Of a stretch of 64,000 bases of DNA, positions 8,374-18,800 are shown piece by piece; the stretch's first letter is position 1, and each line of letters opens with the position of its first letter. Below the pieces are notes generated by a model. It ran no database searches. It worked only from the letters and a program-made list of their open reading frames with translations, and was not told where the DNA came from. A program made the translations under genes and the position numbers. The DNA comes from Microbacterium sp. USTB-Y. Its GTDB lineage: Bacteria; Actinomycetota; Actinomycetes; Actinomycetales; Microbacteriaceae. The DNA lies in NCBI RefSeq assembly GCF_023703415.1, contig NZ_JAGMTU010000003.1:124001-188000 (forward strand), written 5' to 3'.

Positions 8374-9669
8374 TCACTTCGAGACGTTCTGGTTGGCGTA
8401 GTCCTGCGCCTTCTTCAGCGCGTCCTTCGCCGAGATGTCGCCCTTGATCGCGAGCGCGATCTGCTGCTTGGCGTAGTTCTCCATCGAGTCGACGTAGCCG
8501 GATCCGGGTGCGCCGGGGACGCGGGCCTTGTCCATCTGCGCGGCGGCGAACTTCGTGGCCTCGGCCTGCTCGGGGTTCTGCGCGGTGCCGGCGAACGCGG
8601 ACGGGTCCTCGTTGGCCTTCTTCGTGCCGGGGAAGAAGCCGGCGGCGAGCTTCATGAACTCGATCTGGTTCGCGTCGTTCGTGACGTACTCGGCGAACGC
8701 GATGGCCGCGGCCTTGTTCTTCGCGTTCTTGGAGACGCTGATGCCCTGCACGAACAGCGGCGGCTCGCCGAAGCCGCCGGTCACCTTCACCGAGGGCAGC
8801 AGAGTGGGCGCGTTGACCGCGAGGTTCTTGTCGATGTAGTTCGGGCCGGCGGTCGTCCACGCGACGCTGCCCTTGTTGAAGTTGTCGACGTTGGCGTTCG
8901 CCGTACCCGCGTTCTGCAGCGCCTCGGGGCTGACCGCGCCCTCCTTGTAGAGCTCGGCGTAGCGCTCGACGATGGCCTCGGCCTCGGGGGTGTCGAAGAC
9001 GAACTTCCCGTCCTTGACGAAGTCGAAGGTCTTGCCCTGGTCGCTGATGTCGATCTGCATCGACTTGGGGCTCGGCACGTCGGACAGGGTCGCGATGCCG
9101 AGCTTGCCGAGCTTGGCTGCGGCGTCGAGCGTCTCGTCGAAGGTCTTCGGCGGCGCCGTGAGACCGGCCTTGCTCAACAGATCCATATTCCAGTAGTTCA
9201 GCTCGGTGCCGAGGTACCACGGGAAGGCGTAGGTGCCTTCGAGCCCGTCGTACGTGTAGGCCGCGACACCGCCGTCGACGTAGTCGCCGATGATCTTGGA
9301 GTCCTTCTTCAGATCGGCCAGCTGGCCGGCCTTGGCGAGCTCCTGCGCGAACTCCGGCGGCAGGTTCACGACGTCGGGCAGCTCGTTGGACTCGGCCTGC
9401 TGCAGGATCTTGTCCTCGTAGCCGTCGGCGGGCTGATCGATCCACTTGACGGTCGTGCCCGGGTGCTCCTTCTCGAAGCTCTTCGCGATGTTCTCGAAGT
9501 AGGGCGAGAACTTGTCGTTCTTCAGCGACCAGGTCTGGAACGTGACCGTGCCCGTGATCTCGCCGTCGGCGGATCCGCCTCCGGAGGCCGCCCCCGAACC
9601 GGTGCAGGAGGTGAGGGCGAGCGCTGCGACCGCGGCGATGCCGACGGCGATAGTCGATCGGATCTTCAT
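8374..9669 (-). CDS. Extracellular sugar-binding lipoprotein (ABC importer)
   Basis: Substrate-binding protein of family 1, capturing an oligosaccharide and passing it to the two permeases downstream. The 431-residue precursor has a lipoprotein signal MKIRSTIAVGIAAVAALALT followed by the lipobox SC, with the lipidated cysteine near residue 22. The mature part starts with a Gly/Ser linker and the VTFQTWSLKNDK strand. A family-typical LPDVVNLPPEFAQELAKAG and FPWYLGTELNYWNMDLL follow. The start ATG has AAGGAG 9 nt upstream. A LacI-type operator lies about 60 nt upstream in the promoter region shared with the divergent sulfatase, so expression should be induced by the imported glycan. Confidence 0.93.
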   Translation of the reverse strand: MKIRSTIAVGIAAVAALALTSCTGSGAASGGGSADGEITGTVTFQTWSLKNDKFSPYFENIAKSFEKEHPGTTVKWIDQPADGYEDKILQQAESNELPDVVNLPPEFAQELAKAGQLADLKKDSKIIGDYVDGGVAAYTYDGLEGTYAFPWYLGTELNYWNMDLLSKAGLTAPPKTFDETLDAAAKLGKLGIATLSDVPSPKSMQIDISDQGKTFDFVKDGKFVFDTPEAEAIVERYAELYKEGAVSPEALQNAGTANANVDNFNKGSVAWTTAGPNYIDKNLAVNAPTLLPSVKVTGGFGEPPLFVQGISVSKNAKNKAAAIAFAEYVTNDANQIEFMKLAAGFFPGTKKANEDPSAFAGTAQNPEQAEATKFAAAQMDKARVPGAPGSGYVDSMENYAKQQIALAIKGDISAKDALKKAQDYANQNVSK

Positions 9670-9727
9670 GGACGTGTTCTCCTTCGAAGTGTCCCGGGTG
9701 CATCGCCGGCCGGCGCTGGCATCCCAT

Positions 9728-9745
9728 CACTAAAACGATATAGTG
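9728..9745. promoter_or_regulatory. LacI-type operator between binding protein and sulfatase genes
   Basis: CACTAAAACGATATAGTG is an 18-bp imperfect palindrome with a central CG (7 of 9 pairs), the form bound by LacI/GalR regulators. It lies in the 172-bp divergent region between the importer operon and the sulfatase operon. A closely related site, with CTAGATCGTTTTAGTG, lies at 15729-15746 between the LacI gene and the GH38 gene. The shared core is seen directly; binding by the encoded LacI protein is inferred. Confidence 0.75.
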
Positions 9746-9841
9746 TGCCTAGCATGCCATAAGGGCAGGGTGTCGTCCAATATCACCGTGTTCTCTGCGC
9801 ACGGTGAACCAAATCCCTTCAGCGACTCAAGGAGGAACGCG

Positions 9842-11269
9842 ATGAGCAGTCCCCGTCGCCCGAACATCGTGTTCGTGCTGACCGACGACCACGCCGCGAA
9901 TGCGATCGGCTGCTACGGATCGGTGGTGAACACCACCCCCGGCATCGATGCGATCGCGGCCGCCGGGATCCGCTTCGACCGCGCCCTCGTGGAGAACGCG
10001 CTGTGCACGCCGAGCCGCGCCGCGTTCCTCACCGGCACCTACAGCCACACCAGTTCCGTCACCACGCTCGCCACGCACCTGACGAACGACCACGAGACCT
10101 TCATCACGGCCCTCCGCGCCGCGGGCTACCGCACCGCGATGTTCGGCAAGTGGCACCTCGGTCACGGCCCCGACCACGACCCGGTGGGCTTCGACCACTG
10201 GGAGGTGCTGCCGGATCAGGGCGAGTACTTCGACCCGGAGTTCTTCACGCCCGACGGCCCCGTGCGCTACGAGGGCTACGTCACCGACATCATCACCGAG
10301 CACGCCCTCGCGTGGATGGAGGCGCAGGGCGACGAGCCCTTCTGCGTGCTCGTGTGGCACAAGGCGCCCCACCGCCCCTGGCTGCCGCATCCCCGGCACG
10401 CGGACCTGTTCACGGATCCGATCCCGCTGCCGCCCACGTTCGACGACGACTACGACGGCCGCGGCACGCCCGCCCACCACGCCACGATGCGCGTCGCCGA
10501 CTACCTCACCGACGTCGATCTCAAGGAGGATCCGCCGGCCGAGCTCGGCTACGCCGAGCGCGCGGTGTGGAAGTACCAGCGCTACATGCAGGACTACCTG
10601 CGCTGCGTGGCCGCGGTCGACGAGGGCGTGCAGGCCCTCACCGCCTTCCTGCACGAGAAGGGCCGGTTCGACGACACCGTCACGATCTACGCCTCGGACC
10701 AGGGCTTCTACCTCGGCGAGCACGGGTGGTTCGACAAGCGGTTCATGTACGAGGAGTCGCTGCGGATGCCGCTCGTGCTCAGCTATCCGGCGCGGGTTCC
10801 CGCGGGCGCGAGCACCGAGGCGCTCGTCTCGAACGTCGACATCGCGCAGACCCTGCTCGGCTTCGCCGGGGTCGCCGCCCCCGAGGGCATGCAGGGGCAC
10901 AGCCTCGTCGACCTCGTGACCGCGACGGATCCGGCCCCCGTCCGCGACGCCCACTACTACCGGTTCTACGAGCACGACGACCACATGCACCACGTCTGGG
11001 CGCACTACGGCGTGCGCACCGACCGCTACAAGCTGATCTACTACTACGCCGACGGAATGGGACTGCCCAATACGGGTGACACGTCCTATCCTCCGGAGTG
11101 GGAGCTCTTCGACCTCGAGAAGGATCCGTACGAGCTCACCAGCGTGCATCTCGATCCCGCGTACGCCGGCATCCGGCGTGAGCTGACCCTGAAGCTGTGG
11201 GATCTCCAACAGGAGCTCGGCGACACCCCTCACCCGCGCCAGCCCGTCCCGGAAGGACGTACTCGATGA
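9842..11269 (+). CDS. Sulfatase, possibly GlcNAc-6-sulfate type (cytoplasmic)
   Basis: Type I sulfatase that hydrolyses sulfate esters using C-alpha-formylglycine made from a cysteine. The 475-residue protein begins [17 protein letters not shown], giving the metal-binding Asp pair. It has the CxPxR maturation motif [12 protein letters not shown] with C55, then [20 protein letters not shown] and the C-terminal [20 protein letters not shown] block. That last block is characteristic of S1 families active on GlcNAc-6-sulfate and related sulfated hexosamines. No signal peptide is present, so it should act inside the cell, where FGE would also have to act. An AAGGAGGA ribosome site precedes ATG 9842. 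Its stop overlaps the start of the next gene. The exact sulfate position is inferred. Confidence 0.9.
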   Translation: MSSPRRPNIVFVLTDDHAANAIGCYGSVVNTTPGIDAIAAAGIRFDRALVENALCTPSRAAFLTGTYSHTSSVTTLATHLTNDHETFITALRAAGYRTAMFGKWHLGHGPDHDPVGFDHWEVLPDQGEYFDPEFFTPDGPVRYEGYVTDIITEHALAWMEAQGDEPFCVLVWHKAPHRPWLPHPRHADLFTDPIPLPPTFDDDYDGRGTPAHHATMRVADYLTDVDLKEDPPAELGYAERAVWKYQRYMQDYLRCVAAVDEGVQALTAFLHEKGRFDDTVTIYASDQGFYLGEHGWFDKRFMYEESLRMPLVLSYPARVPAGASTEALVSNVDIAQTLLGFAGVAAPEGMQGHSLVDLVTATDPAPVRDAHYYRFYEHDDHMHHVWAHYGVRTDRYKLIYYYADGMGLPNTGDTSYPPEWELFDLEKDPYELTSVHLDPAYAGIRRELTLKLWDLQQELGDTPHPRQPVPEGRTR

Positions 11270-12624
11270 CCCCCGACACCGACGCCGCACACTCCGCCGG
11301 TGCGCGTGGATCCGCCCCGCTGCGGTTCGGCGCGAACTACACGCCGTCGAAGGACTGGATGCACTCCTGGCTCGACCTCGATCTCGACGCGGTGCGCCGC
11401 GACTTCGCCGGCCTCGCCGCACTCGGCCTCGACCACGTGCGGATCTTCCCGCTCTGGCCGGTGCTGCAGCCCAACCGCACCCTCATCCGCGACAAGGCCG
11501 TCGCCGATGTGCGCGCCGTGGTCGACATCGCCGCGGAGTTCGGCATGGACGCGAGCGTCGACGTGATCCAGGGGCACCTGTCGAGCTTCGACTTCATCCC
11601 GTCCTGGCTGTTCACCTGGCACGACAAGAACATGTTCACGCACCCGCAGGCGCTGAGCGGCCAGGTCGCGCTCGTCGAGCGCCTCGGCGCCGCGCTCGCC
11701 GACGCACCGAACTTCCTCGGCTTCACCCTCGGCAACGAGGTGAACCAGTTCTCGGCCGCGGTGCACCCGCACCCGTGGCCGGTCACGCCCGACGAGGCCG
11801 CCGGCTGGCTCACCGCCCTGCTCGACGCGGCGGAGCGCTCCGCCCCCGGTCTGCCGCACGTGCACAGCGAGTACGACGCAGCCTGGTACATGGACGGCCA
11901 CGGGTTCGTGCCGACCCACGCGAGCCGCATCGGCGCCATGACCACCGTGCACTCGTGGATCTTCAACGGCACCGCCCAGCGCTACGGCGGGCGCTGCGCC
12001 GCGAGCGACCGGCACGCCGAGTACATGATCGAGCTGTCCCGCGCCTTCGCGACGGACCCGCACCGTCCGGTCTGGCTGCAGGAGGTCGGCGCCCCGTCGA
12101 ACTGCCTGACCCCCGAGCAGACGCCGGACTTCCTCGAGGCGACGGTGCGCGCCGCGGTGCGCACCGAGAACCTCTGGGGCGTGACCTGGTGGTGCTCCCA
12201 CGACGTGGGCCGCCAGCTCGCGGACTACCCGGAACTGGAGTACTCGCTCGGCCTGATCGACCAGGCGGGCGAGGCCAAGCCGATCGGGCGCCGGTTCGCC
12301 GAGATCATTCCGTCCCTCCGCGAGCGGCGGCCGGCGCCCGCCCGCACGACCGCGATCGTGATCGAGGTCGACGAGGACGAGATCCCCGTCAGCCGCGCCG
12401 CGATGAGTCCCGGAGGCGCGATCTTCCAGGCCTGGGTGGAGGCATGCGAGGCCGGGCTCGACGTGACCTTCGTCACGTCGCGCACGGCGGCGGATCCGGC
12501 CGATCTCGCCGCCCGCGGGATCACCGACCTGATCCGCCCCGACCTGAGCACGGGATCCGGCACCTACTCCTCGAACAACACCGTCGTGGACCACGCCGCA
12601 CCCGCCGCGGGGGTTCCCGCATGA
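11266..12624 (+). CDS. GH5-like glycoside hydrolase, probable beta-mannosidase (GH5_18-like)
   Basis: Clan GH-A retaining glycosidase. The 452-residue protein carries the two catalytic glutamates at the expected strand ends: E158 in LGNEVNQF (acid/base) and E273 in WLQEVGAP (nucleophile). Its start, [16 protein letters not shown], and [14 protein letters not shown] resemble GH5_18 beta-mannosidases such as the Bifidobacterium enzyme that cuts Man-beta-1,4-GlcNAc left from N-glycan cores. A C-terminal region of about 110 residues after the barrel is of unclear function. No signal peptide is seen. It sits between two sulfatase genes with ATGA overlaps at both ends. The subfamily is a recollection-based inference; other GH5 or GH-A activities remain possible. 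Confidence 0.8.
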   Translation: MTPDTDAAHSAGARGSAPLRFGANYTPSKDWMHSWLDLDLDAVRRDFAGLAALGLDHVRIFPLWPVLQPNRTLIRDKAVADVRAVVDIAAEFGMDASVDVIQGHLSSFDFIPSWLFTWHDKNMFTHPQALSGQVALVERLGAALADAPNFLGFTLGNEVNQFSAAVHPHPWPVTPDEAAGWLTALLDAAERSAPGLPHVHSEYDAAWYMDGHGFVPTHASRIGAMTTVHSWIFNGTAQRYGGRCAASDRHAEYMIELSRAFATDPHRPVWLQEVGAPSNCLTPEQTPDFLEATVRAAVRTENLWGVTWWCSHDVGRQLADYPELEYSLGLIDQAGEAKPIGRRFAEIIPSLRERRPAPARTTAIVIEVDEDEIPVSRAAMSPGGAIFQAWVEACEAGLDVTFVTSRTAADPADLAARGITDLIRPDLSTGSGTYSSNNTVVDHAAPAAGVPA

Positions 12625-13922
12625 CCCGCCCGAACGTGGTCGTGATCTACGCCGACGACCTCGGCTACGGCGACGTGGGCTGCTTCGGGGGCGACGACGT
12701 GCGCACCCCGCACCTGGACCGGCTGGCAGCCAGCGGCGTGCGCCTGACGAACTGGTACTCGAACTCGCCGGTGTGCTCGCCGTCGCGCGCCGCGCTGCTC
12801 ACCGGGCGCCACCCGGTGCACGCCGGAGTGCAGGAGATCCTCGGCGGCAAGCGCGGCACCGCCGGCCTCCCCGCCCAGCCGACGCTCGCCTCCCGGCTTC
12901 AGGACGAGGGCTACCGCACCGGCATCTTCGGCAAGTGGCACCTCGGCACCGGATCCGGTTACCGCCCTCTCGATCGGGGCTTCGCGCAGCACTTCGGATT
13001 CCTCGCCGGCTGCGTGGACTACTACTCGCACATCTTCTACTGGGGTCAGGGCCAGAACCCCGTGCACGACCTGTGGGACGACGAGCGCGAGGTCTACGAC
13101 AACGGCCGCTACCTCACCGAGGTCATCGCGGAGAAGGCGGCCTCGTTCATCGCGGACGGCGGCGCGGAGCCCTTCCTCTGCTACGTGCCGTTCAACGCCC
13201 CGCACTATCCGATGCACGCGCCGAAGGAGTACGTCGACCGCTTCCCGGAGCTGCCCGACGATCGCCGCATCATGGCCGCCATGATCGCCGCGATGGACGA
13301 CGGCGTGGGCCGGATCCTGGACGCGCTCGAGGCCGCAGGGATCGCCGACGACACGATCGTGTTCTTCTCCTCGGACAACGGCCCCTCCACCGAGAGCCGC
13401 AACTGGCTCGACGGCGAGGAGATCGATTACCAGGGCGGATCCACCGGCGGCCTGCGCGGCAACAAGGGATCCCTCTTCGACGGCGGGATCAGGGTGCCGG
13501 CGATCATCTCCTGGCCGGCCGCGCTGCCGCAGGGCGCCGAATGGGCCGAGCCCGCGGCGATGATGGACATCCTGCCGACCGTGCTGGAGGCGGCGGGCGC
13601 TCCGGCCTCCGCGGAGGCGGACGGAACGAGCGTGCTGGGCGCCCTGCGCGCGCTGGCCCCGTTGTCCGACGAGCGCACGCTCTTCTGGGAGTACGGCCCG
13701 CAGCTCGCGGCCCGGCGCGGCCCGTGGAAGCTCACGACATCGGCGCGCGAGCATCTGGGCGGCCCGTTCACGCTGGGCAGCACGGTGCTGGCGAACCTCG
13801 ACGACGACCCGGCGGAGGCGGCGGACCTCTCCGCCGAGCATCCCGAGATCGCAGCCGCGCTGCGCGCCGAGCTCGAGGCCTGGGCGCGCACGTTCGACTG
13901 GGATCCGGCTCCCTGGCTCTAG
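12621..13922 (+). CDS. Sulfatase (arylsulfatase-A-like, cytoplasmic)
   Basis: Second type I sulfatase of the locus, 433 residues. It has the N-terminal strand [18 protein letters not shown] with the Asp pair, the CxPxR motif [12 protein letters not shown] (C52 becomes formylglycine), [11 protein letters not shown], and the late metal site [27 protein letters not shown] is the usual family block before the C-terminal subdomain. No secretion signal is visible. It differs clearly from the first sulfatase and resembles arylsulfatase A and galactose/GalNAc-sulfate families, so the two enzymes probably remove sulfate from different sugars or positions. ATG 12621 overlaps the GH5 stop. A large intergenic palindrome follows the gene. 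Confidence 0.9.
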   Translation: MTRPNVVVIYADDLGYGDVGCFGGDDVRTPHLDRLAASGVRLTNWYSNSPVCSPSRAALLTGRHPVHAGVQEILGGKRGTAGLPAQPTLASRLQDEGYRTGIFGKWHLGTGSGYRPLDRGFAQHFGFLAGCVDYYSHIFYWGQGQNPVHDLWDDEREVYDNGRYLTEVIAEKAASFIADGGAEPFLCYVPFNAPHYPMHAPKEYVDRFPELPDDRRIMAAMIAAMDDGVGRILDALEAAGIADDTIVFFSSDNGPSTESRNWLDGEEIDYQGGSTGGLRGNKGSLFDGGIRVPAIISWPAALPQGAEWAEPAAMMDILPTVLEAAGAPASAEADGTSVLGALRALAPLSDERTLFWEYGPQLAARRGPWKLTTSAREHLGGPFTLGSTVLANLDDDPAEAADLSAEHPEIAAALRAELEAWARTFDWDPAPWL

Positions 13923-13985
13923 CCGGGCGCCCGAGCGCCGCCCCCCCCGTGCGCGCGGGTGCGCGCGGTGCGCGCCCGACGTCGA

Positions 13986-14120
13986 CCGTTGTGCAGGGAG
14001 CCCCGTCAATATGCAGGACGAGCGGGCGCCACAGCACTCGGATCCCACGGAATCACGAGCCTGAGGCGTGCCCGCCCGCCGATCGCACCTGCAGAACGGC
14101 GCGTGCTCCCTGCAGAACGG
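13986..14120. repeat. Long-range inverted repeat with CTGCAGAACGG words
   Basis: CCGTTGTGCAGGGAGC (13986-14001) pairs with GCTCCCTGCAGAACGG (14105-14120), 15 of 16. An extra copy of CTGCAGAACGGCGCG at about 14090 forms a direct repeat with the right arm. It fills the 230-bp gap between convergent sulfatase and cytidylyltransferase genes. No gene is seen in that gap. Confidence 0.55.
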
Positions 14121-14151
14121 CGCGCGCCATCGGGTCAGGCGCGGCGTGGGG

Positions 14152-14628
14152 TCAGGCGCGCGCCTCGCGCTCGGCCTCCTTGGCCGCGACGATCTTGCGC
14201 AGTCCGGAGCTGGAGAAGCGGTGGTCGCGGCTGTTGAAGTACAGCTCGATCCCCGCCTCCTCGCAGTAGGTGCGCCCGGTGAAGTCGCGGTCCTCGTACT
14301 CGTCGCCGACGATGCGCACGTCGAGCTTGAACGAGCGGAGGATGTCCTCCAGATCCTGCTCGGTCGAGTAGGGCACGATCTCGTCGACGTACTCGCAGCC
14401 GCGCAGCTGGATGTAGCGCTCCACCACGGTCTGCGTGGGAGCGTTCTTCTCCGGCCGGTCCAGGGTGGGATCCATCTGCAGACCGCAGATGAGGTAGTCG
14501 CACTGCCTCTTCGCCTCGGCGAGCATCATGATGTGCCCCGCGTGCAGCAGGTCGAAGGTGGAGAAGGTGATCCCCACGCGCGGCCCCGGGTTGTAGTCCT
14601 GGTGCTTCTTCACGGTCTCCGGCGTCAT
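14152..14628 (-). CDS. Cytidylyltransferase, glycerol-3-phosphate type (TagD-like)
   Basis: Small nucleotidyltransferase predicted to couple CTP with glycerol-3-phosphate or another polyol phosphate, giving CDP-glycerol for teichoic-acid-type polymers. Its 158 residues contain the HxGH nucleotide motif in FSTFDLLHAGHIMML (near residue 30) and the variant of the second signature FSSSGLRK near the C-terminus (RTxGxSTT in typical TagD). An AGAGGA ribosome site precedes the ATG. It follows the lacI gene in the same direction by about 67 bp and could be cotranscribed. A link to glycan catabolism is not obvious, and it may be an unrelated wall-polymer gene. Confidence 0.85.
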   Translation of the reverse strand: MTPETVKKHQDYNPGPRVGITFSTFDLLHAGHIMMLAEAKRQCDYLICGLQMDPTLDRPEKNAPTQTVVERYIQLRGCEYVDEIVPYSTEQDLEDILRSFKLDVRIVGDEYEDRDFTGRTYCEEAGIELYFNSRDHRFSSSGLRKIVAAKEAEREARA

Positions 14629-14695
14629 CTGCGAGTCCTCTCGTCGGCCCAGAGCACTCTATCGAACGCGCCGGGACGCGCCCCGTGAGAGTCGC

Positions 14696-15718
14696 TCAGC
14701 GCGACGGCGCGGCGGTGCTCTCGCGGATGGTGAGCGCCGGCGTCGGCCCCCGCCGCGACGGCAGCGGCTCCGTGGATCCGATCCGCTCCAGCAGGAACGC
14801 CGCGGCCTGCTCACCGAGGGCGAAGGTGTCGCGGGTGAGACAGGTGATCGACGGGTGCACGAGCCCGGTCACGACGGAGTCGTCGAAGGACGCCACCGAC
14901 AGGCCCTGCGGCACGGCGACCCCCATCTCCTGGGCGACGCGGAGTCCCGCGATCGCCATCACGTCGTTGTCGTACACGATCGCGCTCGGCCGGGCGGCGC
15001 GGCTCAGCAGCGTCCGCGTCGCGCTCGTCGCCGCGGCGGGCGAGAAGTCGGTGACGAGGGTCTCCCCCACCACCTCGCGCTGCGCGAGGGCGGCCAGCAC
15101 ATCGGAGCGGATGCGGGTGTGCTGGAACTCGGCGGGCCCGGACACATACGCGATCTCGCGGTGCCCGAGCGCGGCGAGGTAGTCGAACAGGGCGTGCGCC
15201 GCGGCCTCGTCGTCGAGCCAGATCGCCGGGGGATCCCCCGAGGTGTCGCTGCTGCCGATCACCACGGCCGGCAGCGGGAGGGAGGGCAGCAGCTCCAAGC
15301 GGGGGTCGTCGTCGCGCGGGTCGATCACGATCACGCCGTCGACCTGATTGGCGCTGCGCCAGCGCCGGTAGGTCGCCATCTCCTCGTCGATCGAGGACAC
15401 CACCACGAGCTGCAGCGCGATGCCGTGCAGCGCGAGCGCCGACTGCACGCCGGCGATGAGGTCGGTGAAGAACGCCTCGGTGCCCAGCGTGCGCGCGGGG
15501 CGGTTCACGGCGAAGCCGACGACGCCGGCACGGGATCCGACCAGGGCGCGGGCCGCGGAGCTCGGCTGCCACTGGTGCTGCTCGGCGATCTCGAGGATGC
15601 GCTGCCGGGTCTGCTCGCTGACGCCCGGTCGGCCGTTCAGCGCAAAGGAGACGGCCCCGGGGGACACACCGGCGAGCCGGGCGATATCGGCGATGGTGAT
15701 GCGCTTCGCCTGTGACAT
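14696..15718 (-). CDS. LacI family transcriptional regulator of the glycan locus
   Basis: Sugar-responsive repressor of 340 residues. The N-terminal helix-turn-helix ITIADIARLAGVSPGAVSFA is followed by the hinge-helix region SSAARALVGSRAGVVGFAVN, and from about residue 60 by a periplasmic-binding-protein-like effector domain (VDGVIVIDPRDDDP, ALGHREIAYVSGPAE, LSVASFDDSVV). It is divergent from the GH38 gene, with an 18-bp LacI-type operator about 10 nt upstream of its start codon, so autoregulation is likely. A related operator at 9728 lies in front of the importer and sulfatase operons. This makes it the probable regulator of the whole 3.6-18.9 kb locus; the effector is unknown. Confidence 0.92.
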   Translation of the reverse strand: MSQAKRITIADIARLAGVSPGAVSFALNGRPGVSEQTRQRILEIAEQHQWQPSSAARALVGSRAGVVGFAVNRPARTLGTEAFFTDLIAGVQSALALHGIALQLVVVSSIDEEMATYRRWRSANQVDGVIVIDPRDDDPRLELLPSLPLPAVVIGSSDTSGDPPAIWLDDEAAAHALFDYLAALGHREIAYVSGPAEFQHTRIRSDVLAALAQREVVGETLVTDFSPAAATSATRTLLSRAARPSAIVYDNDVMAIAGLRVAQEMGVAVPQGLSVASFDDSVVTGLVHPSITCLTRDTFALGEQAAAFLLERIGSTEPLPSRRGPTPALTIRESTAAPSR

Positions 15719-15728
15719 AGACTCACCG

Positions 15729-15746
15729 TACTAGATCGTTTTAGTG
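15729..15746. promoter_or_regulatory. LacI-type operator between lacI and the GH38 gene
   Basis: TACTAGATCGTTTTAGTG is an imperfect palindrome with central CG. Read on the minus strand it is CACTAAAACGATCTAGTA, sharing CACTAAAACGAT and the final TAG with the site at 9728. It overlaps the first in-frame ATG (15744) of the GH38 frame, which argues that translation starts later, at 15810. Confidence 0.75.
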
Positions 15747-15809
15747 GATCCCGGGGAACACGATTTCCCCCGGCGTTCCCACATTCTCGCACCGCGAAGG
15801 AGCACCCCC

Positions 15810-18800
15810 GTGCACGAAGAGACCTCGCTCACCGTCGGCCGCGTCACCCGCGTGCTCGCCGAGCGGGTGCGCCCCGCCGTCCACTCCGCCCGCGTGCCGC
15901 TGGGGATCGCCGCGCACGCCCTTCCGGGGGAGCCGATCACCGCCGCCGAAGGACTGGCGCTGGAGTACGCGCCGTTCGCCGCCGGACAGCAGTGGGGACC
16001 GGCCTGGGGCACCACGTGGTTCCGCCTCCGCGGCTCCGTGCCCGCCGAGTGGGCGGGCCGTCGTGTCGAGGCGCTCGTCGACCTCGGGTTCGACATCAAC
16101 ATGACCGGCTTCCAGTGCGAGGCGCTCGCCTACCGCACCGGCCCCGAGGGCGAGCCGATCCCGGTGAAGAGCCTCAACCCGCGTAACCAGTGGCTGCCGA
16201 TCACGGAGCGCGCCGAGGGCGAGGAGGCCGTCGAGCTGTTCCTCGAGGGCGCCTCCAACCCGGTGCTCCTCGACTACCACCCCTTCCTGCCCACGCAGGA
16301 GGGCGACATCCTCACCTCCTCTCCGGATCCGCTCTACCGCGTGCGGCACATGGACCTCGCGGTCTTCGAGCCCGAGGTGTTCGAGCTCTCGCTCGACCTC
16401 GAGGTGCTGCTCGAACTCCAGGCCGAGCTGCCCGAGACCAGCCCGCGCCGCATGCGGATCCTGCAGGCGCTCGACGACGCCCTCGACGTGCTGGACCTGC
16501 AGCGCATCGTCGCGACCGCGGGCGACGCCAGGGCGCAGCTGGCCGACGTGCTCGCCGCCCCCGCCGATGCGAGCGCGCACCGCATCGCCGCGATCGGGCA
16601 CGCGCACATCGACTCGGCCTGGCTGTGGCCGCTGCGCGAGACGGTGCGCAAGGTCGCCCGCACCACCTCGTCGATGACGACCCTGCTCGAGGAGCAGCCG
16701 CAGTTCCGCTACGGCATGTCCAGCGCCCAGCAGTACGCCTGGATGAAGGAGCACCGTCCCGAGGTCTACGCGCGGATCAAGGCCGCCGTCGCCGAGGGCC
16801 GCTTCCTGCCGCTCGGCGGCATGTGGGTCGAGTCCGACACCGTGATGCCGACCGGCGAGTCACTCGTGCGCCAGTTCTCGCACGGGCAGCGCTTCTTCGA
16901 GCGCGAGTTCGGGATCCGCTCGAAGGGCGTCTGGCTGCCGGACAGCTTCGGCTACTCCCCCGCCCTGCCGCAGCTCCTGCGCCGAGCCGGCTTCGAGTGG
17001 TTCTTCACGCAGAAGATCTCGTGGAACCAGCGCAACGTGTTCCCGCACCACAGCTTCGACTGGGAGGGCATCGACGGCTCGCGGATCTTCACGCACTTCC
17101 CGCCGATGGACACCTACAACTCGCAGCTGAGCGGCATGGAGGTCGCCAAGGCCTCGCGGCAGTTCAAGGAGAACCGCGTCGCGACCCGGTCGATCGCCCC
17201 GGTCGGCTGGGGCGACGGCGGCGGCGGGACGACCCGCGAGATGACCGGCAAGGCCGCCCGCCTCGCCTCACTGGAGGGATCCGCCCAGGTCGAGTGGATC
17301 CATCCCGACGACTTCTTCGACGCCGCCAAGGCGGAGCTTCCTGACCCGGCCGTGTGGGTCGGCGAGCTCTATCTGGAGCTGCACCGCGGCACGCTCACCA
17401 GCCAGCACGCCACGAAGGCGCTGCACCGCTGGGCCGAGCAGGCGCTCATCGAGGCCGAGCTGTGGGCGTCGACCGCGGCGGTGCGCCTCGGCGCCGCGTA
17501 CCCGCATGACGAGCTGGACCGGCTCTGGCAGACCGTGCTGCTGCACGAGTTCCACGACATCCTGCCGGGGACGTCGATCGCGTGGGTGCACCGCGAGGCG
17601 GTGTCGGTGCTGTCCGGCGTGCTCGACGAGGCCCGCGCCCTGTCCGCGGCCGCGCGCACGGCGCTCGCGGGCGAGGGGGACGTGGAGCTCGTCTTCACCC
17701 CGACGTCCGTCCCCACGGGGTCGTCGAGCGAGCGCAGCGCGACGGAACGCGGTGCCTCGACGGAGCGCGGCGTCTCGTCTCGCGCCGCCTTCGGCGGTGC
17801 TCGCTCGACGACCCCGCAGGAGAGCGCCCCCGTCTCACTCGCCGAGTCCGCGGACGGCTTCCGCCTGGAGAACGACCTCGTCGTCGTCACGGTCTCCTCC
17901 GAGGGCCTCATCGTCTCCGCCCTGGACAAGGCCTCGGGCCGTGAGACGATCCCCGCGGGGAAGCCGGCCAACCTGTTCCAGCTGCACCAGGACTTCCCGA
18001 ACATGTGGGACGCCTGGGACATCGACAAGTACTACCGCAACCGCGTGGATGATCTCACCGCGGTGTCGTCGATCTCGGCGTCGGTCGAGGACGGCACAGC
18101 GACGATCGTGGTCGAGCGGCCGTTCTCGGAGTCGTCCCTGCGGCAGACGATCACGCTGCGCCCCGGATCCCGCACGGTGCTGCTGCACAACGAGATCGAC
18201 TGGCACGAGACGGAGAAGCTGCTCAAGCTCGCGTTCCCGCTGGACGTGTTCGCCCGGGAGACGGCCGCCGAGACGCAGTTCGGCTTCCAGCGCCGGGTCA
18301 CGCACGTGAACACGAGCTGGGAGGCCGCGAAGTTCGAGACGTCGATGCATCGCTTCGTGCTCGTGCAGGAGGACGGCGGCTTCGGCGCCGCGCTCGTGAA
18401 CGACTCGATCTACGGCTTCGACACCGCGCGCGACGTGGACGGCGACGACGTCACCACGACGGTGCGGCTGTCGCTGCTGCGCGCCCCGCGCTTCCCCGAC
18501 CCCGACACCGACCACGGCCGGCACGAGATCCAGGTGGGCCTGGTGATCGGCGCCGACGCCGCGATCGCGACGGCCGAGGGCATCGCGCTGAACGCCCCGG
18601 CGACCGTCGTGCGCGGCGCGAACGAGGTCGAGCCGCTGGTCTCCGTGTCCGGCGAGGGCATCGTCGTGTCGAGCGTGAAGCTCGCCGACGACCACTCCGG
18701 CGACGTCGTCGTGCGCGTCTACGAGGCGCTCGGCCGGCGCGCGACCGGATCCCTGTCGGTCGGCTTCCCGCACGCCGGGATCCGCGAGGTGTCGCTCATC

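Noticed and set aside
9827..11422. Long minus-strand frame (531 codons) over the first sulfatase
   Set aside because: Composition is His/Val/Arg-rich with no motif; the opposite strand carries the sulfatase signature.
15744..15809. Earlier ATG for the GH38 gene at 15744
   Set aside because: It lies within the LacI operator and has no ribosome site; GTG 15810 has GAAGGAG at the right distance.
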